Of a stretch of DNA of 64,000 bases, positions 1 to 9,922 are shown piece after piece; position 1 is the first letter of the stretch; each line of letters opens with the position of its first letter. Source of the stretch: Clytia hemisphaerica. Its lineage: Eukaryota > Cnidaria > Hydrozoa > Leptothecata > Clytiidae. The notes beneath the pieces were generated by a model, which worked only from the letters and a program-made list of their open reading frames with translations, did no database searches and was not told the DNA's origin. Location: assembly GCA_902728285.1 (NCBI GenBank), contig CACVBU010001134.1, positions 124,001 to 188,000 of the forward strand, given 5' to 3'. Position numbers and translations under genes: made by a program.

Positions 1-917
1 GTCCTTACCTTGCCTACTCACCATTACATAAACGCACGACTGTAAAGATTTGGCTAGCTGTATTCTGCTGCTGCACGACTTCAGCCACTTCTATCAAAAC
101 CATTGATGACTACTCAACTGTCATTTATCAGATTCTCCAACAACCATGGCTTCCCAAAGCGACTATTTTGCGACAGCGGCAGCCAAATTATCAAAGGATG
201 TGACCAGATGCGTCTTGATTTTAACGACATTCAACATCAACTTCACAAGCGTGTATCCGTTGACTTCACTGTTTGCCCGGTTGGCGGACACAACATGAAT
301 GGCAAAGCTGAAAAAAAGATTCGAGAGATCAACAAATCCATCGAGCGAAGCGTCCACAAAGAAAGATTGTCCATCCTTCAATGGGAAACATTAGCCTCAA
401 TCATTGCCAATAGCATCAACGACTTGCCAATCAACATTGGAAGCAAATCGGAGAGGAAAATCTTGATCTTATCACTCCAAACAGGCTTCTTCTTGGAAGG
501 AGCAATCACAGAAGTCCAACAGGTGAAATAGTTACTTGTGACAACCCACAAAAGCTGTTAAAAGCAAACACAAAAATCTTCAATGCATGGTTTGAGAATT
601 GGCTACTCAATCATGTACCAAAATTAATGGAACATCCACAATGGTTTAAAGGAGACAAGAACCTTCAAGTTTGAGATATCGTACTCTTCACCAAAACTGA
701 CTCTCCAATCTCGACAACATATCAGTATGGTATTATCACTGAAATCGAACCTTCCAAAGATGGCATTGTTCGAAAAGTACGCGACAAGTACACCAATGCC
801 AATGAATCGTCAAGTCGTGAAATCTTCCGCTCAGTCAGAAACCTTGTTCTGATACAATCAATTGACGAAATGGATTTCTCAGAGGAGACACACGACAACA
901 ACACTCAAACCGACTAG
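1..917 (+). pseudogene. BEL/Pao LTR-retrotransposon pol, 3' part (integrase core and C-terminal domain), decayed
   Basis: This is the end of a Pao-type pol polyprotein and continues to the left of the window. Translation gives an integrase core with the blocks FCDSGSQI (second catalytic Asp) and NGKAEKKIREINKSIE (the catalytic Glu region). A Pao-type C-terminal stretch follows, with NHVPKLMEHPQWF, TTYQYGIITEIEPSKDG and RSVRNLVLIQSIDE, ending at a stop at 915-917. The frame breaks near 103, where KRTTVKIWLAV in one frame passes to the frame starting at 103, and again near 480. There is an in-frame stop near 671 (QV*DIVLF). These breaks make it a dead copy. Family assignment rests on remembered Pao integrase motifs. 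Confidence 0.8.
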
Positions 918-1694
918 CACAATATTATTCACTCGAATGCCCGCGACACGCTTTCCGTATTGATACGCTTTGTTCACGATACGTAATGGTTGGTTATGCT
1001 TATACATTATGGTCGATATAGACCGGTACGAGCCAGGGAGTATCTTATCCATTTGGTGGACTAACTTTCTTGGGGTTTTTCTTGTTCCTTATGGTAATAA
1101 GAATATTTTAAGCTTCTGGGCCACCTGGATTTCTCACCTGGGTATCCATAATGGCGGATTTTTGGTCATGTGACCCCCGTAGGCAAAACTGAAAATTCTT
1201 CCAACCCAAATATAGGCATATCAAATATCAATCGATCGGAAATTTGATACTGATTAATTTTGAGATACAAAGTTGGGTCTGTAAACTTTCCTATATCGAG
1301 ATATAAATCACTTTCGTTTTCTCAGGTTTGGCTGCAGTTGTAGGCGGGCTTTCATGGAGTGAGGCAATTCTTTTAGTCATATCTCAAGAAATATGCTTTT
1401 AAACATATCAAAACTTTATGTGCTCCTAGAAAAGGCATTAAAAATCACGTGACTGAAGTGCCTATTTAAAATTGTTTGTGTAAATTTTCAAAAATTTTAC
1501 AGTAAAAATATGTATTTTACAGACCAGAGTACAATTTCCTTACTATACTGTTATAATTTACATTTATAACACTCGCTTCAGCTTTTCAAAGCTAAATCAA
1601 AACTAAAATTGTAATATGTAATAATAGTAATAGCATATAACGTAATATTAAAATATGTTTACTACCGTCCCGGAAAAAAACCGAACATTTACGG
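918..1694. other. Gene-free stretch; possible BEL 3' LTR or flank
   Basis: No coding region is recognisable. Its position just after the pol stop suggests that it holds the 3' untranslated part or LTR of the BEL element. No paired LTR lies in the window, so the LTR limits cannot be set. The RLE retrotransposon is inserted at its right edge. Confidence 0.35.
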
Positions 1695-1707
1695 AAGAGA
1701 CTAACTA
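1695..1707. repeat. Target-site duplication, left copy
   Basis: The 13-bp AAGAGACTAACTA here recurs at 5561-5573, directly after the A-rich tail of the retrotransposon. Because the right copy follows an A-run, the certain part of the match is GAGACTAACTA. Confidence 0.85.
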
Positions 1708-1876
1708 ATTTCGTTAAGAAAAGATGGCGGACGGTCGTTAAGTTCAGCGCTCCGGTAATATTGTAGAAAACCGAGCAAAAAAGAAGATAAACAGATACAA
1801 AAAGCAGACCAAATTTGCAACAAAAGGTGATTGTCTTCTGTAAAGATTCTTTCGCAGCCGGTTTTAACGTATCAAA

Positions 1877-4855
1877 ATGCCAAACGAAGCTGATCCGACC
1901 GAAAATGCTGAAAACCGAATCAATCGAACAAACGTGAACAATCTGGTGGCGTGCGAAAGGTGTGGACAGCAAAGATTTCGTTCACAACGCGGCGTCTTAC
2001 AACATCTTCCATTTTGCAATGGACCCGTTCAACCACTTCCAGTTCCACCACCACCCAGACCACCGGATCCTCCACCTCAAGAACCCATGGTACAACATCA
2101 TTTCATGTGGGGCCAACTCAACTGCGATCAAGCAACTCACGAACTGAAACAATGCTATGAAAAGATAGTGTACTGGAGGAAGAACATCTTTATGCTGCCG
2201 AAAGGTTCGACCGGAAAAGACTACATCAAAGAAACTACCCGATTGATCAACGAATGGTTAGCCGACAGCCCGATTAAAGAATGTGCGATGTACGCAGTAC
2301 ATATCATGCCAGCGCTTCTATTGCAAAAACCGGCCAAGAACTCCAAGAGTAAGCATCATGTCGATGCACTAAATCGAAGGCTCAAACTCTGGCAGCAAGG
2401 AGAATTTGACCAGCTGTTTCGAGAAGCAGACACCCTTCAAAAGAGACTACCAAAAGTTGATAAAAGGAAAAACATCAACGTCATTTCTCGAAAATTTCGC
2501 GAGCACGTATCAAAAGGAAACTTGAACTCAGCTATCAAGCTTCTGTCGAACAATATGGAAGGGGGAATCCTACCACTGAATGATCAAACGAAAGATCTAC
2601 TAAAAGTCAAACATCCAGAAGGACGTAAAGCTGAAGAAGACGTCAAATTGCAAGGTCCACTTCAAACCGTCGAAAATGTAATATTTGACGTCATTGACGA
2701 CAAGATGGTGTACGAAGCTGCAAAGATCACTCGTGGTGGTTCTGGACCCTCGGGCTTGGATGCGGACGGATGGAGACGAGTCCTCGTATCAAGAGACTAC
2801 GGAGACACGGGTACAGACCTCCGAAAATCAGTTGCAGTGCTCATCAGAAAGAGATGCTCCATCGATGTGAAGGATTCAACGTTAGCACCACTTTTTGCTT
2901 CACGTCTTGTACCTCTCAACAAGAACCCTGGACTTAGACCGATAGGTGTTGGAGAAGTCCTCCGACGAATCATGGGGAAAGTTGTGATGGCCGCATTCTC
3001 TGAAGACGTTGTACGTGGTTCATCGGACGCGCAAATGTGCGGACGAAGTTCCGGGAGCGAGGGTGCAATCCACGCCATGAGACGGATGTATACCAACGAA
3101 AGAACAGACGCTGTCATCCTTGTCGACGCAGCCAACGCCTTCAACAACATCAATCGAGAAGCCCTGATCCACAATATCAAGTATATCTGTCCCGAAATCG
3201 CAACATATGTTACGAACTGCTACTCCAGCCCAGCTAGACTTTTCGTCGTTGGAGGTCTAGAAATCAAATCCCAAGAAGGAACCACTCAAGGAGATCCACT
3301 CGGTATGGCTATCTACGCTCTGGGTGTTACACCGATGCTTAACATCCTCCTCATTGGTATAGGCAACAACCACAACCGAATGGTCGCCTTCGCCGACGAT
3401 ATCACAGCAGCTGGGTCCTTGGACGCACTGAAGAAATGGTGGGATCATCTCCTCGAGATCGGTCCATCCTATGGTTATTATCCACAACCAACAAAATCTT
3501 GGCTGATTGTTAAACCCGACCAACTCGAACAAGCACAGGAAAAGTTTGCTGGCACCGAGATCAAAATAACATCCGATGGTGAACGGCACCTCGGGGCGGT
3601 GATTGGTACGGATGAAAACAAAAGTCAGTACATCAACCAAAAGATCGACGAATGGACCCAGGAGATTAATCTTCTTGCTGAAATCGCAGCAACCTATCCA
3701 CAAGCAGCCTACTCAGCCTACGTCAGCAGCTACCAACATAAGCTGACGTACTTCCTACGCACCATCCCAACGATCAATGACGAGCTGAAAAGAGTCGACG
3801 AAGCTGTGCGGCACCGACTGATTCCATCACTAACTGGTGGACGCATCATCAACGACCAGGAAAGAATAATGCTTTCCTTACCTCCACGTCTCGGCGGAAT
3901 GGGACTGAAAATCTACGCCGAAGAATCGAGCCACGATCACAGAGACTCGATGAGTGCAACCGTGGCACTGCAGAATCAAATCCTTCAAACAAATGACGGT
4001 GCACCCGAAGCGAAATCCAAGTCTCGTCTTCACAACGAACGGCAGCAACGTCACCAGGAAAAGCTACGAGCTTTCTTGGAGACAGCCGACATCAACACCA
4101 AACGAACGATGGAGACGCTCAATCAAAAAGGTGTTTCAAATTGGCTGACATCCATCCCTTTGAATGAACAAGGTTTCGAGCTGACCAAGCAAGAGTTTTG
4201 GGATGCCATCAGAATTCGATACAACTGGCCTCTCGACCGACTACCATCAACTTGCGCGTGCGGATCATCGTTCGATCTAGCACACGCGCTCTCGTGCAAG
4301 AAGGGAGGATTCGTGTCTTTGAGACACAATGAAATTAGAGACATTACGTCCAAATTGCTAAGAGAAGTGTGCGTAGATGTAAGAACTGAACCCCTATTAA
4401 ACGAACTTAATAACGAAGATCTACCAAGACATGCAAATGTCTCACGCGAGGCGAGACTGGATATAAGCGCTCTCAGTTTTTGGACTGCTGGCCAAAGAGC
4501 ATTTTTTGATGTGAGGGTTTTCAACCCGTTTGCTCGAAGGTACACCAATTCAAAAATTGAGAACTGCTTATCATCCAATGAACGCGAAAAGAAGAGACAA
4601 TATGGTGAACGTATTTTGCAAGCCGAAAATGGGACTTTTTCTCCGCTTGTTTTTGCGGCAAATGGGGCGATGGGACGTGAATGTACGTTATTTTACAAGC
4701 GTCTAGCTGAAATGATAGCAGACAAAAGACATGAAACTTTCTCAAAAGTTACTAACAGCATTAGAACTATCATATGCTTCTCGCTCGTTAGATCTACAGT
4801 GAGATGCATCCGTGGATCGAGAGGTAGAGTACGACTCCCTCAAGATGAAGTTTAA
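1877..4855 (+). CDS. Reverse transcriptase with N-terminal zinc finger and C-terminal restriction-like endonuclease (992 aa)
   Basis: This protein would nick target DNA and prime reverse transcription of the element RNA. It has no internal stop. Visible parts are: a CxxC...H...C finger at about residues 26-46 (CERCGQ...HLPFC); a proline-rich linker at about 50-70; and RT blocks GPSGLDADGWRR (about 289-300), LRPIGVGEVLRRIMGK, DAANAFNNINR (first catalytic Asp, about 416), TTQGDPLGMAIY and AFADDITAAG (catalytic Asp pair, about 504-509). Next come a CCHC motif, CACGSSFDLAHALSC at about 793-807, then RHNEIRD, and finally RLDISAL...FFDVRVFNP (about 860-882), which fits a PD-(D/E)xK-type nuclease. 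The length is near that of R2 proteins. The ATG at 1877 has a good AAAATGC context and comes before the finger. The exact clade is not resolved. Confidence 0.88.
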   Translation: MPNEADPTENAENRINRTNVNNLVACERCGQQRFRSQRGVLQHLPFCNGPVQPLPVPPPPRPPDPPPQEPMVQHHFMWGQLNCDQATHELKQCYEKIVYWRKNIFMLPKGSTGKDYIKETTRLINEWLADSPIKECAMYAVHIMPALLLQKPAKNSKSKHHVDALNRRLKLWQQGEFDQLFREADTLQKRLPKVDKRKNINVISRKFREHVSKGNLNSAIKLLSNNMEGGILPLNDQTKDLLKVKHPEGRKAEEDVKLQGPLQTVENVIFDVIDDKMVYEAAKITRGGSGPSGLDADGWRRVLVSRDYGDTGTDLRKSVAVLIRKRCSIDVKDSTLAPLFASRLVPLNKNPGLRPIGVGEVLRRIMGKVVMAAFSEDVVRGSSDAQMCGRSSGSEGAIHAMRRMYTNERTDAVILVDAANAFNNINREALIHNIKYICPEIATYVTNCYSSPARLFVVGGLEIKSQEGTTQGDPLGMAIYALGVTPMLNILLIGIGNNHNRMVAFADDITAAGSLDALKKWWDHLLEIGPSYGYYPQPTKSWLIVKPDQLEQAQEKFAGTEIKITSDGERHLGAVIGTDENKSQYINQKIDEWTQEINLLAEIAATYPQAAYSAYVSSYQHKLTYFLRTIPTINDELKRVDEAVRHRLIPSLTGGRIINDQERIMLSLPPRLGGMGLKIYAEESSHDHRDSMSATVALQNQILQTNDGAPEAKSKSRLHNERQQRHQEKLRAFLETADINTKRTMETLNQKGVSNWLTSIPLNEQGFELTKQEFWDAIRIRYNWPLDRLPSTCACGSSFDLAHALSCKKGGFVSLRHNEIRDITSKLLREVCVDVRTEPLLNELNNEDLPRHANVSREARLDISALSFWTAGQRAFFDVRVFNPFARRYTNSKIENCLSSNEREKKRQYGERILQAENGTFSPLVFAANGAMGRECTLFYKRLAEMIADKRHETFSKVTNSIRTIICFSLVRSTVRCIRGSRGRVRLPQDEV

Positions 4856-4992
4856 TTTTTTTTTTCCTTTCTTATACACAATCCATAATTCTAGTAGAAT
4901 TTTATTTAAATCGAAAAGATCCATGCCGGGACAGGCTCCGGTATATAGTATATTTTATATTTTTCAATACCGACTTGTATTTAATTTTTCTA

Positions 4993-5475
4993 GACTAGTA
5001 AACTAGTCGGTTATTTATTACTTATAACCTTATAATAAAACTGTCAATCAAATAATGTAAACACTAATTAAATATTCAGCGCGCGTGATAGAAAAGGAAA
5101 ATAACCGACTAGAAGCTACTTCCAACGCCTTTTTTTCTTCACCTAAAATCGTAAGGAGAGACATACAGATTTCTGTATGTCTGACCCGTGCGGGATTGCA
5201 TTTATTTTTCTTTCTGTTTATTGCGTTTTTAGAAATGCTCATTTATTTATATGTTCCCATGTTTAATGTTACTATGAAATATCATTTAGTCAAAAAAGTT
5301 GGATGGATTCTCAAAAACCTAAAAAAAGTTGTAAAATTAAACAACGTTTTTTGAGGGAAGTAGCTTCTAGTCGTTGAAATTCAGAAAAGAGACGCAACTT
5401 CACCCCTTCGATTCTTTTTATTTGAAGCTTGATTTTTTGTATATGGGTCTATTTTCAACGACTAGTTTACTAGTC
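4993..5475. mobile_element. GACTAG-family MITE, copy 1 (inside the retrotransposon 3' UTR)
   Basis: TIRs GACTAGTAAACTAGTCG (left) and CGACTAGTTTACTAGTC (right) are flanked by TA on both sides (4991-4992 and 5476-5477), as in Tc1/mariner-type insertion. A second pair of inverted arms lies inside (CGACTAGAAGCTACTTCC near 5093 and its complement near 5355). The sequence is nearly the reverse complement of 18961-19429. Open frames here are non-coding shadows repeated in both copies. No transposase is present. Confidence 0.85.
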
Positions 5476-5560
5476 TAAATTTTTCTAGTATATTACGTTC
5501 CGAAAATGCTTGAACGAAAAAAAAAAAAAAAAAAAAAAAAAAAAGTGTGGAAAAAAAAAA

Positions 5561-5573
5561 AAGAGACTAACTA
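5561..5573. repeat. Target-site duplication, right copy
   Basis: AAGAGACTAACTA matches 1695-1707 and closes the non-LTR retrotransposon. Confidence 0.85.
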
Positions 5574-6477
5574 CGGGGATGCTTGGGCGACAAAACAAAC
5601 GCAACAAAATTTCGAGATTCCAGTCCAATATCTATGCGTGAAACTATGAGTGCCTCCTCGTCGCTACGCTCCTGCGGGGGCAAAAAAACCCCCGCGAACT
5701 TTAAGTGTGAATGCGCGCATGTCGTGTGCTGTTTTCGGGGTGTTATCCGAAGCCGAAAAAGGTACGTGATACGTTTCTCACGCCACATACGTTACGTTAC
5801 TAAATGTCATGATCCGATATTTTTACTTTCGATTTCGATTTCAACAGAAGTAGGAAAGGTCACATGATATCAAAGCCAAAGGTATATTCCATAATTTAAA
5901 TTTGTCTCTGCTGAGTGGTATGTATTGATATTGTATCTTCATGTTCACGTTTATGTGTACCTGAAACATCAATCAACTCTCTGGTTTCAAGATTTTTTGT
6001 TTGCCTGTGTGCCCTGTTGCCGTTAAGCCTTCTTTCTTTTGATCTATGTATGGTCGTCTGGAGTTTTCCAGAGTTTCTGAACCTTTAGGATGTTTTTAAG
6101 TTGGACTCAGGCGGATCTTTAAAAATTGTTTGGTTCCCGTCATTTCGACTTTAAAAAGTGGGTTGGTCGGTCGGTTGGACGGTCGAAAATATTTTTGTAC
6201 ATACATACCATCGAAGGTACCTGCATTGTGAGCCACATAATCATCATGCAACACTCTCTATAATTCTAGTCCTCATTTTCAGGCTGAAAATGCTTGCCAA
6301 AGTATGAAAAGTAAAAAATAATAACTTTAATGAAAGAATTAATTTCAGAGAGTAGCACCATTGGATTTCTCAGGTATTTTCTGATAATATGGAAAGTTTC
6401 ACTGTCTGAACATTTATTCCTCCGCAGCGCTTTGAAATCAAAGATGAGTTGTGAAATTTTTTGTGTCCCGCAGATCT
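5574..6477. other. Gene-free stretch
   Basis: No gene is recognised. A GC-richer patch near 5640-5700 (TGCGTGAAACTATGAGTGCC, then a CGGGGGC...CCCCCG hairpin) resembles 19838-19880, where TGCGTGAAGCTATGAATGCC occurs, so both may be pieces of one repeat family. Confidence 0.4.
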
Positions 6478-6664
6478 AATAGACCTTTTTTCAAAAAGGA
6501 CGTCCTGTTGAGTAATTATGTAGTCCAGCCATAAAAACAATGATAGAGCCATGCATAATTACTGTATCATGCATATTGTAATAATTATGCGTAGTTTTAT
6601 CATTGTTTTTCTGCTGGACTACATAATTATTCAACAGGGTGGCCTCTTTGAAAAAAGGTCTATC
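6478..6664. mobile_element. Foldback MITE with TAGACCTTTT tips
   Basis: A near-complete inverted repeat: the left arm reads AATAGACCTTTTTTCAAA...GTCCAGC, and the right arm is its complement ending in TTTGAAAAAAGGTCTAT. The arms are about 55 bp around an AT-rich loop. A foldback at 17874-18084 shares the TAGACCTTTT tip but not the interior. Confidence 0.75.
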
Positions 6665-6666
6665 AT

Positions 6667-7095
6667 AGTGTCCTCCTGGGTTGGTTCCCCCCACCATATT
6701 TCAAAATTTTTCGGTTCCCCCCTCTTTTTTGAATTCCCCCAGCTATTTGAAGATTTTGCGGTTCCCCATATGGCTAACATAAAAATGCCTTAAATCAAGT
6801 TTGAAATTTTGGAAAGATTGAAAAAATAGCCTTGAAAGTGCTGGAAAAATGAAATTGTATTGAAAAGTTGGTTTATCCCAAAAGATAAATTGCTGATTTT
6901 ATTGCTTAAACAGGTTTTGCAACAAGATCACCTTGAGATCAGTGAAGTTCCCCCAGTCAAAATCTCCTAAATTTATGTTTTTCCCCCCTCTTTATTTTCC
7001 CCCAGCAAATTTCAAATTTTTCATTTTCCCCCATACTTTAAAAAAAGGGCCAAAATCAGAATCCCCCCCTTTTATAAAGGGGGGGGGAGGACACT
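6667..7095. mobile_element. Punctuated TIR element, TTCCCCC motif
   Basis: The ends are AGTGTCCTCCTGGG (left) and the complement of GGGGAGGACACT (right). The interior repeats TTCCCCC/TTCCCCCC roughly every 20-40 bp (for example at about 6683, 6713, 6735, 6762, 6947, 6982, 7005 and 7027), mainly in the left and right thirds, with dissimilar AT-rich sequence between. It directly abuts the foldback at 6478-6664. No coding capacity. Confidence 0.65.
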
Positions 7096-8666
7096 TTGTC
7101 TAATTTTTTTAAAAATGGCCTTAGTTGAAACGAATTTTTAGACAAAAGTGTAGAATATTACACCTGTATATTATATATGGTTGGAATGCTAAAAGAAAGC
7201 TCTAAATTACTCAAAAATAATTAATTTTATAGCTCAACTACACAAAGAACAATTCCTTGTCAAAGTTTGACCTAAAATTGAAGATTTTGATAAGCATCAA
7301 ATAAAAAACAAGCAAACCTGGAATGGCTAACTGAGCGCGCAGAGGTTGACAATTAGGAATCCAGACGTGGCAAAAGGGGTCTCCTACTCTCCGACTCTAA
7401 CTTCAGAGTAAAAATCAGGGTCGGTCGGATCGGATGACGGGAACCAAACAATTTTTAGAGATCCGCCTTATATATAGTCTTGATACCGTCAACTGTTCTA
7501 ACTTGGGGCGATTGGTCGAAACATGGGACTGGTTGATATCTGGTCTGTATTTTCACTTACTGTTAAATCTCTTTGACAACAACATAGGATCCACCCCCCC
7601 CCAGAGATTTGGGGGTACTTAAAAAAAAAAAATTGTTAAAAAAGCCAGGTACAGAAATACAAAATTTTTCCCACTGCGTGGGATACAAACATCAGTGAAT
7701 TAAATGAGGAAACATATTTTTTGAACCTCTGAGATTCAAGGGGATATTCCTAGCTCATTCTTAAGGCATTTGTTTACCCTTTAACCTGTTAAGTGCCACT
7801 GGAGTTATATGAGATTGGCAGGTCTAGGTGATAGAATGGGAGTTTTAACAAGTTGACAGAGTATTTTGCTTCTCTTACCTTCCTCATTATGTAAATTAAA
7901 GAGATGTAAAGAGTTGGACCATTTAGGTTTTTGTTTTTGAGGTTTTGTCATAGTTAGCAAAGTTTATTCCCCTGAGGTATATCATCAAAATCCATTGTTT
8001 CATTTTATGATTTCAACGAGGCGGCAACAAAGCTAGCAGTGCTATCTTCAAAAAATACAAAGGAGATGGATGTCCAGTCATTTATATGTTCATGGCAGAC
8101 TAAGCGCGCAAATTATTTTTATCACGTGTCTCAAGACAGGTGTAATAAAGTTGTAAAATTTTAATGGTGGGCACAAGAAAGTTTGCATGCCTTTCATATG
8201 TTGTGTAACATAGCTTCAACCAGGTTTCTAGCTTCCCCCAACAAAGTAAGGTCCCCCTCAACAATTTAGCTCCCTCCAAAAAATTGCCTTGTGCTAGGTC
8301 CCCTAACATTGTTCTCCATAATAACATTCAAGGTTTGTTTTGATTATTTTACAGATCCGGTGTTGACTTTAAAGGAGGGGTGTTGATATTAGACGATTCT
8401 ATGGTAGTTGTTTGGGAGAATGTGACAGTCCTTTGAATAACTAATTACTCCAGCAGATATTTTTTTAATGATAACGTCATATAATCCATCTGTCTTTTAC
8501 AACAAAGCTGTTACAGGTAAGATAATTCATCATGTTTGGGTGGAGTAATTTATCATTCATTATCATCATCCCATTCTCCCAACGAATATCCAATCAATTG
8601 AATGTTTACTTACATCAAATGAACACAATTGAAGAACACAATTTAATAATTGCTTTTCGATTGTCT
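7096..8666. other. Gene-free stretch with interspersed-repeat fragments
   Basis: No gene is recognised. 7585-7845 is a diverged partial copy of the repeat at 50905-51400: TAGGATCC, a C-run, GAGATTTGGGG, GTTAAAAAAGCCAGGTAC, and later TATGAGATTGGCAGGTCT are shared in the same order. 8210-8330 has several GCTTCCCCCAA-like motifs and may be a decayed punctuated element. Confidence 0.5.
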
Positions 8667-8920
8667 CGGGGGGAGGGGTACTTAGGCAAATGGAGGGTAC
8701 GGTATGTGCCGCCCTTAAGGGTACCATTTTTAGACTTCCAAAGTCCTGCTAAGGGTCAGAAAAATCAGAAAATCAAATTTCAGTCCCACTAAAGGTCGGA
8801 AAAATAGGAAAATTTCAACTTTTATAGAAATTTGGTCCAAATTGGTCAAATTTTCCTTTGTTTTCTCCTTTTTAGTCCCGGTAAGGGTCCAAAGTTCGAA
8901 AGTTGGGCGGCACCCCCCGT
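8667..8920. mobile_element. Punctuated TIR element, AAGGGTC motif, copy 1
   Basis: It starts CTCGGGGGGAGGGGTAC and ends with CACCCCCCGT, so G-rich and C-rich ends face each other. GTGCCGCCC near the left end is mirrored by GGGCGGCAC near the right end. AAGGGTM/AAAGGTC motifs recur between (8716, 8752, 8793 and 8882 areas). 23005-23290 is a related copy. Confidence 0.6.
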
Positions 8921-8942
8921 CAGCTTGCAACCCTAATACGCT

Positions 8943-9109
8943 AATAGACGATATCGGCTTAACGTGAAAACTCAGATTTGATCCCGGAATATTGCCCACA
9001 ATGCTTTGTGCAGAAAAAATTTCACCGTGAATTTTTTTCCGCGCAAAGCATTGTGGGCAATATTCGGGGATCAAATCTGAGTTTTAACGTTAAGCCAATA
9101 TCGTCTAAT
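8943..9109. mobile_element. Foldback MITE, AATAGACGATATCGGC family, copy 1
   Basis: An almost perfect hairpin. The left arm starts AATAGACGATATCGGCTTAA and the right arm ends TTAAGCCAATATCGTCTAA. The inner arms carry ATTGCCCACAATGCTTTG and its complement. The family recurs at 22131-22287 with the same outer about 22 bp but a different inner arm sequence. Confidence 0.8.
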
Positions 9110-9922
9110 GTAATCAAATTTTACCCAGGATTTTCTGTTCGATTGCTTTGTTTACGCTCTATCGTATTGCATATGTTCGATTATGTTCAATTGATTCAAC
9201 TGTATTTGATTGCATTTATCGCTATTGTCTGATGAGATACTTACGCGCTTGTTTTAATCTGATTTTCCAATGGCAGATTTGAGGCACCCCACGCTAAAGA
9301 TCTAAAACTCGAGAGGAGTCTTATTGAATATTATTGTTATCGACCTAATCCAACATAATCCAATATCAATCAAACGCAATCAAACACAGAAATCGGTCAT
9401 TTGATTGATTAGATTGCGTTTGACAATTGAATTGCAATTATTTGCTCGCATTGGATAATATTCAATTGTTTCGATCTCAATTTTCAAACTATTCTGCTTC
9501 AGACCATTGATTAAAATTTTCTTTTAAATCGTTTTGCAATGTGTAACCAACCTTGTTGCCTTGTGTTTTAAAATGGAATTGTCTTAGAAGTATAGTTAAA
9601 AAAAGCTAAATGACAAGTTTATGATGTATGAAAAAATCCTAGAATTGTTCTTAACAGAATGAAATTCAAACTTGCCATTCATGTTACAAAATTGCTGAGA
9701 ATCTAGTTCACCTTTGACTGATTTTGTATTAGTGAATCTGTAAAATCTTGCTTTGTCCAAAGAATTTTTGATGCCATTCATTGAGTATTCTTTTACCTTA
9801 CCTTACCTTAATGCATTTAACTATTAAAGCAAAGGGTCGTTATACAAAACTTGAAAAATTTGTCAAACTTATGCTTGAATATGTAGATTTTTCCTTTTTT
9901 CACTGTTGCAGAAAATACTACA
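9110..9922. other. Upstream region and probable 5' UTR acceptor of the receptor gene
   Basis: No coding exon is recognised. A strong polypyrimidine tract and CAG at 9909-9911 stand 11 bp before the start ATG, so the start codon probably lies in the second exon, with one or more 5' UTR exons further upstream. Promoter elements cannot be identified by eye. 9350-9480 is rich in short ATTCAAT/CAATCAA words. Confidence 0.4.

Larger units (their letters stand above)
1708..5560 (+). mobile_element. Full-length RLE-type (R2/NeSL/Utopia-like) non-LTR retrotransposon
   Basis: The element is bounded by 13-bp direct repeats (1695-1707 and 5561-5573). It has a 169-bp 5' UTR, one long ORF (1877-4855), a 3' UTR and an A-run of nearly 30 followed by GTGTGG and a second A-run. 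A TA-flanked MITE (4993-5475) sits in the 3' UTR, so the original element was about 3.37 kb. An N-terminal Cys/His finger, a central reverse transcriptase and a C-terminal CCHC plus restriction-like nuclease region are the order known from R2-clade elements. The intact ORF, matching duplication and tail suggest a fairly recent insertion. Confidence 0.85.

Noticed and set aside
2797-3703. Minus-strand frames of 127 and 148 codons
   Set aside because: Shadows of the reverse transcriptase ORF.
5640-5700. Rho-independent terminator-like GC hairpin before T/A runs
   Set aside because: The context is a eukaryotic genome. The hairpin is part of a dispersed repeat fragment.
8730-9232. Two similar open frames (MIPEYCPQCF...) on opposite strands
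   Set aside because: They are the two arms of the foldback MITE at 8943-9109 read in opposite directions.
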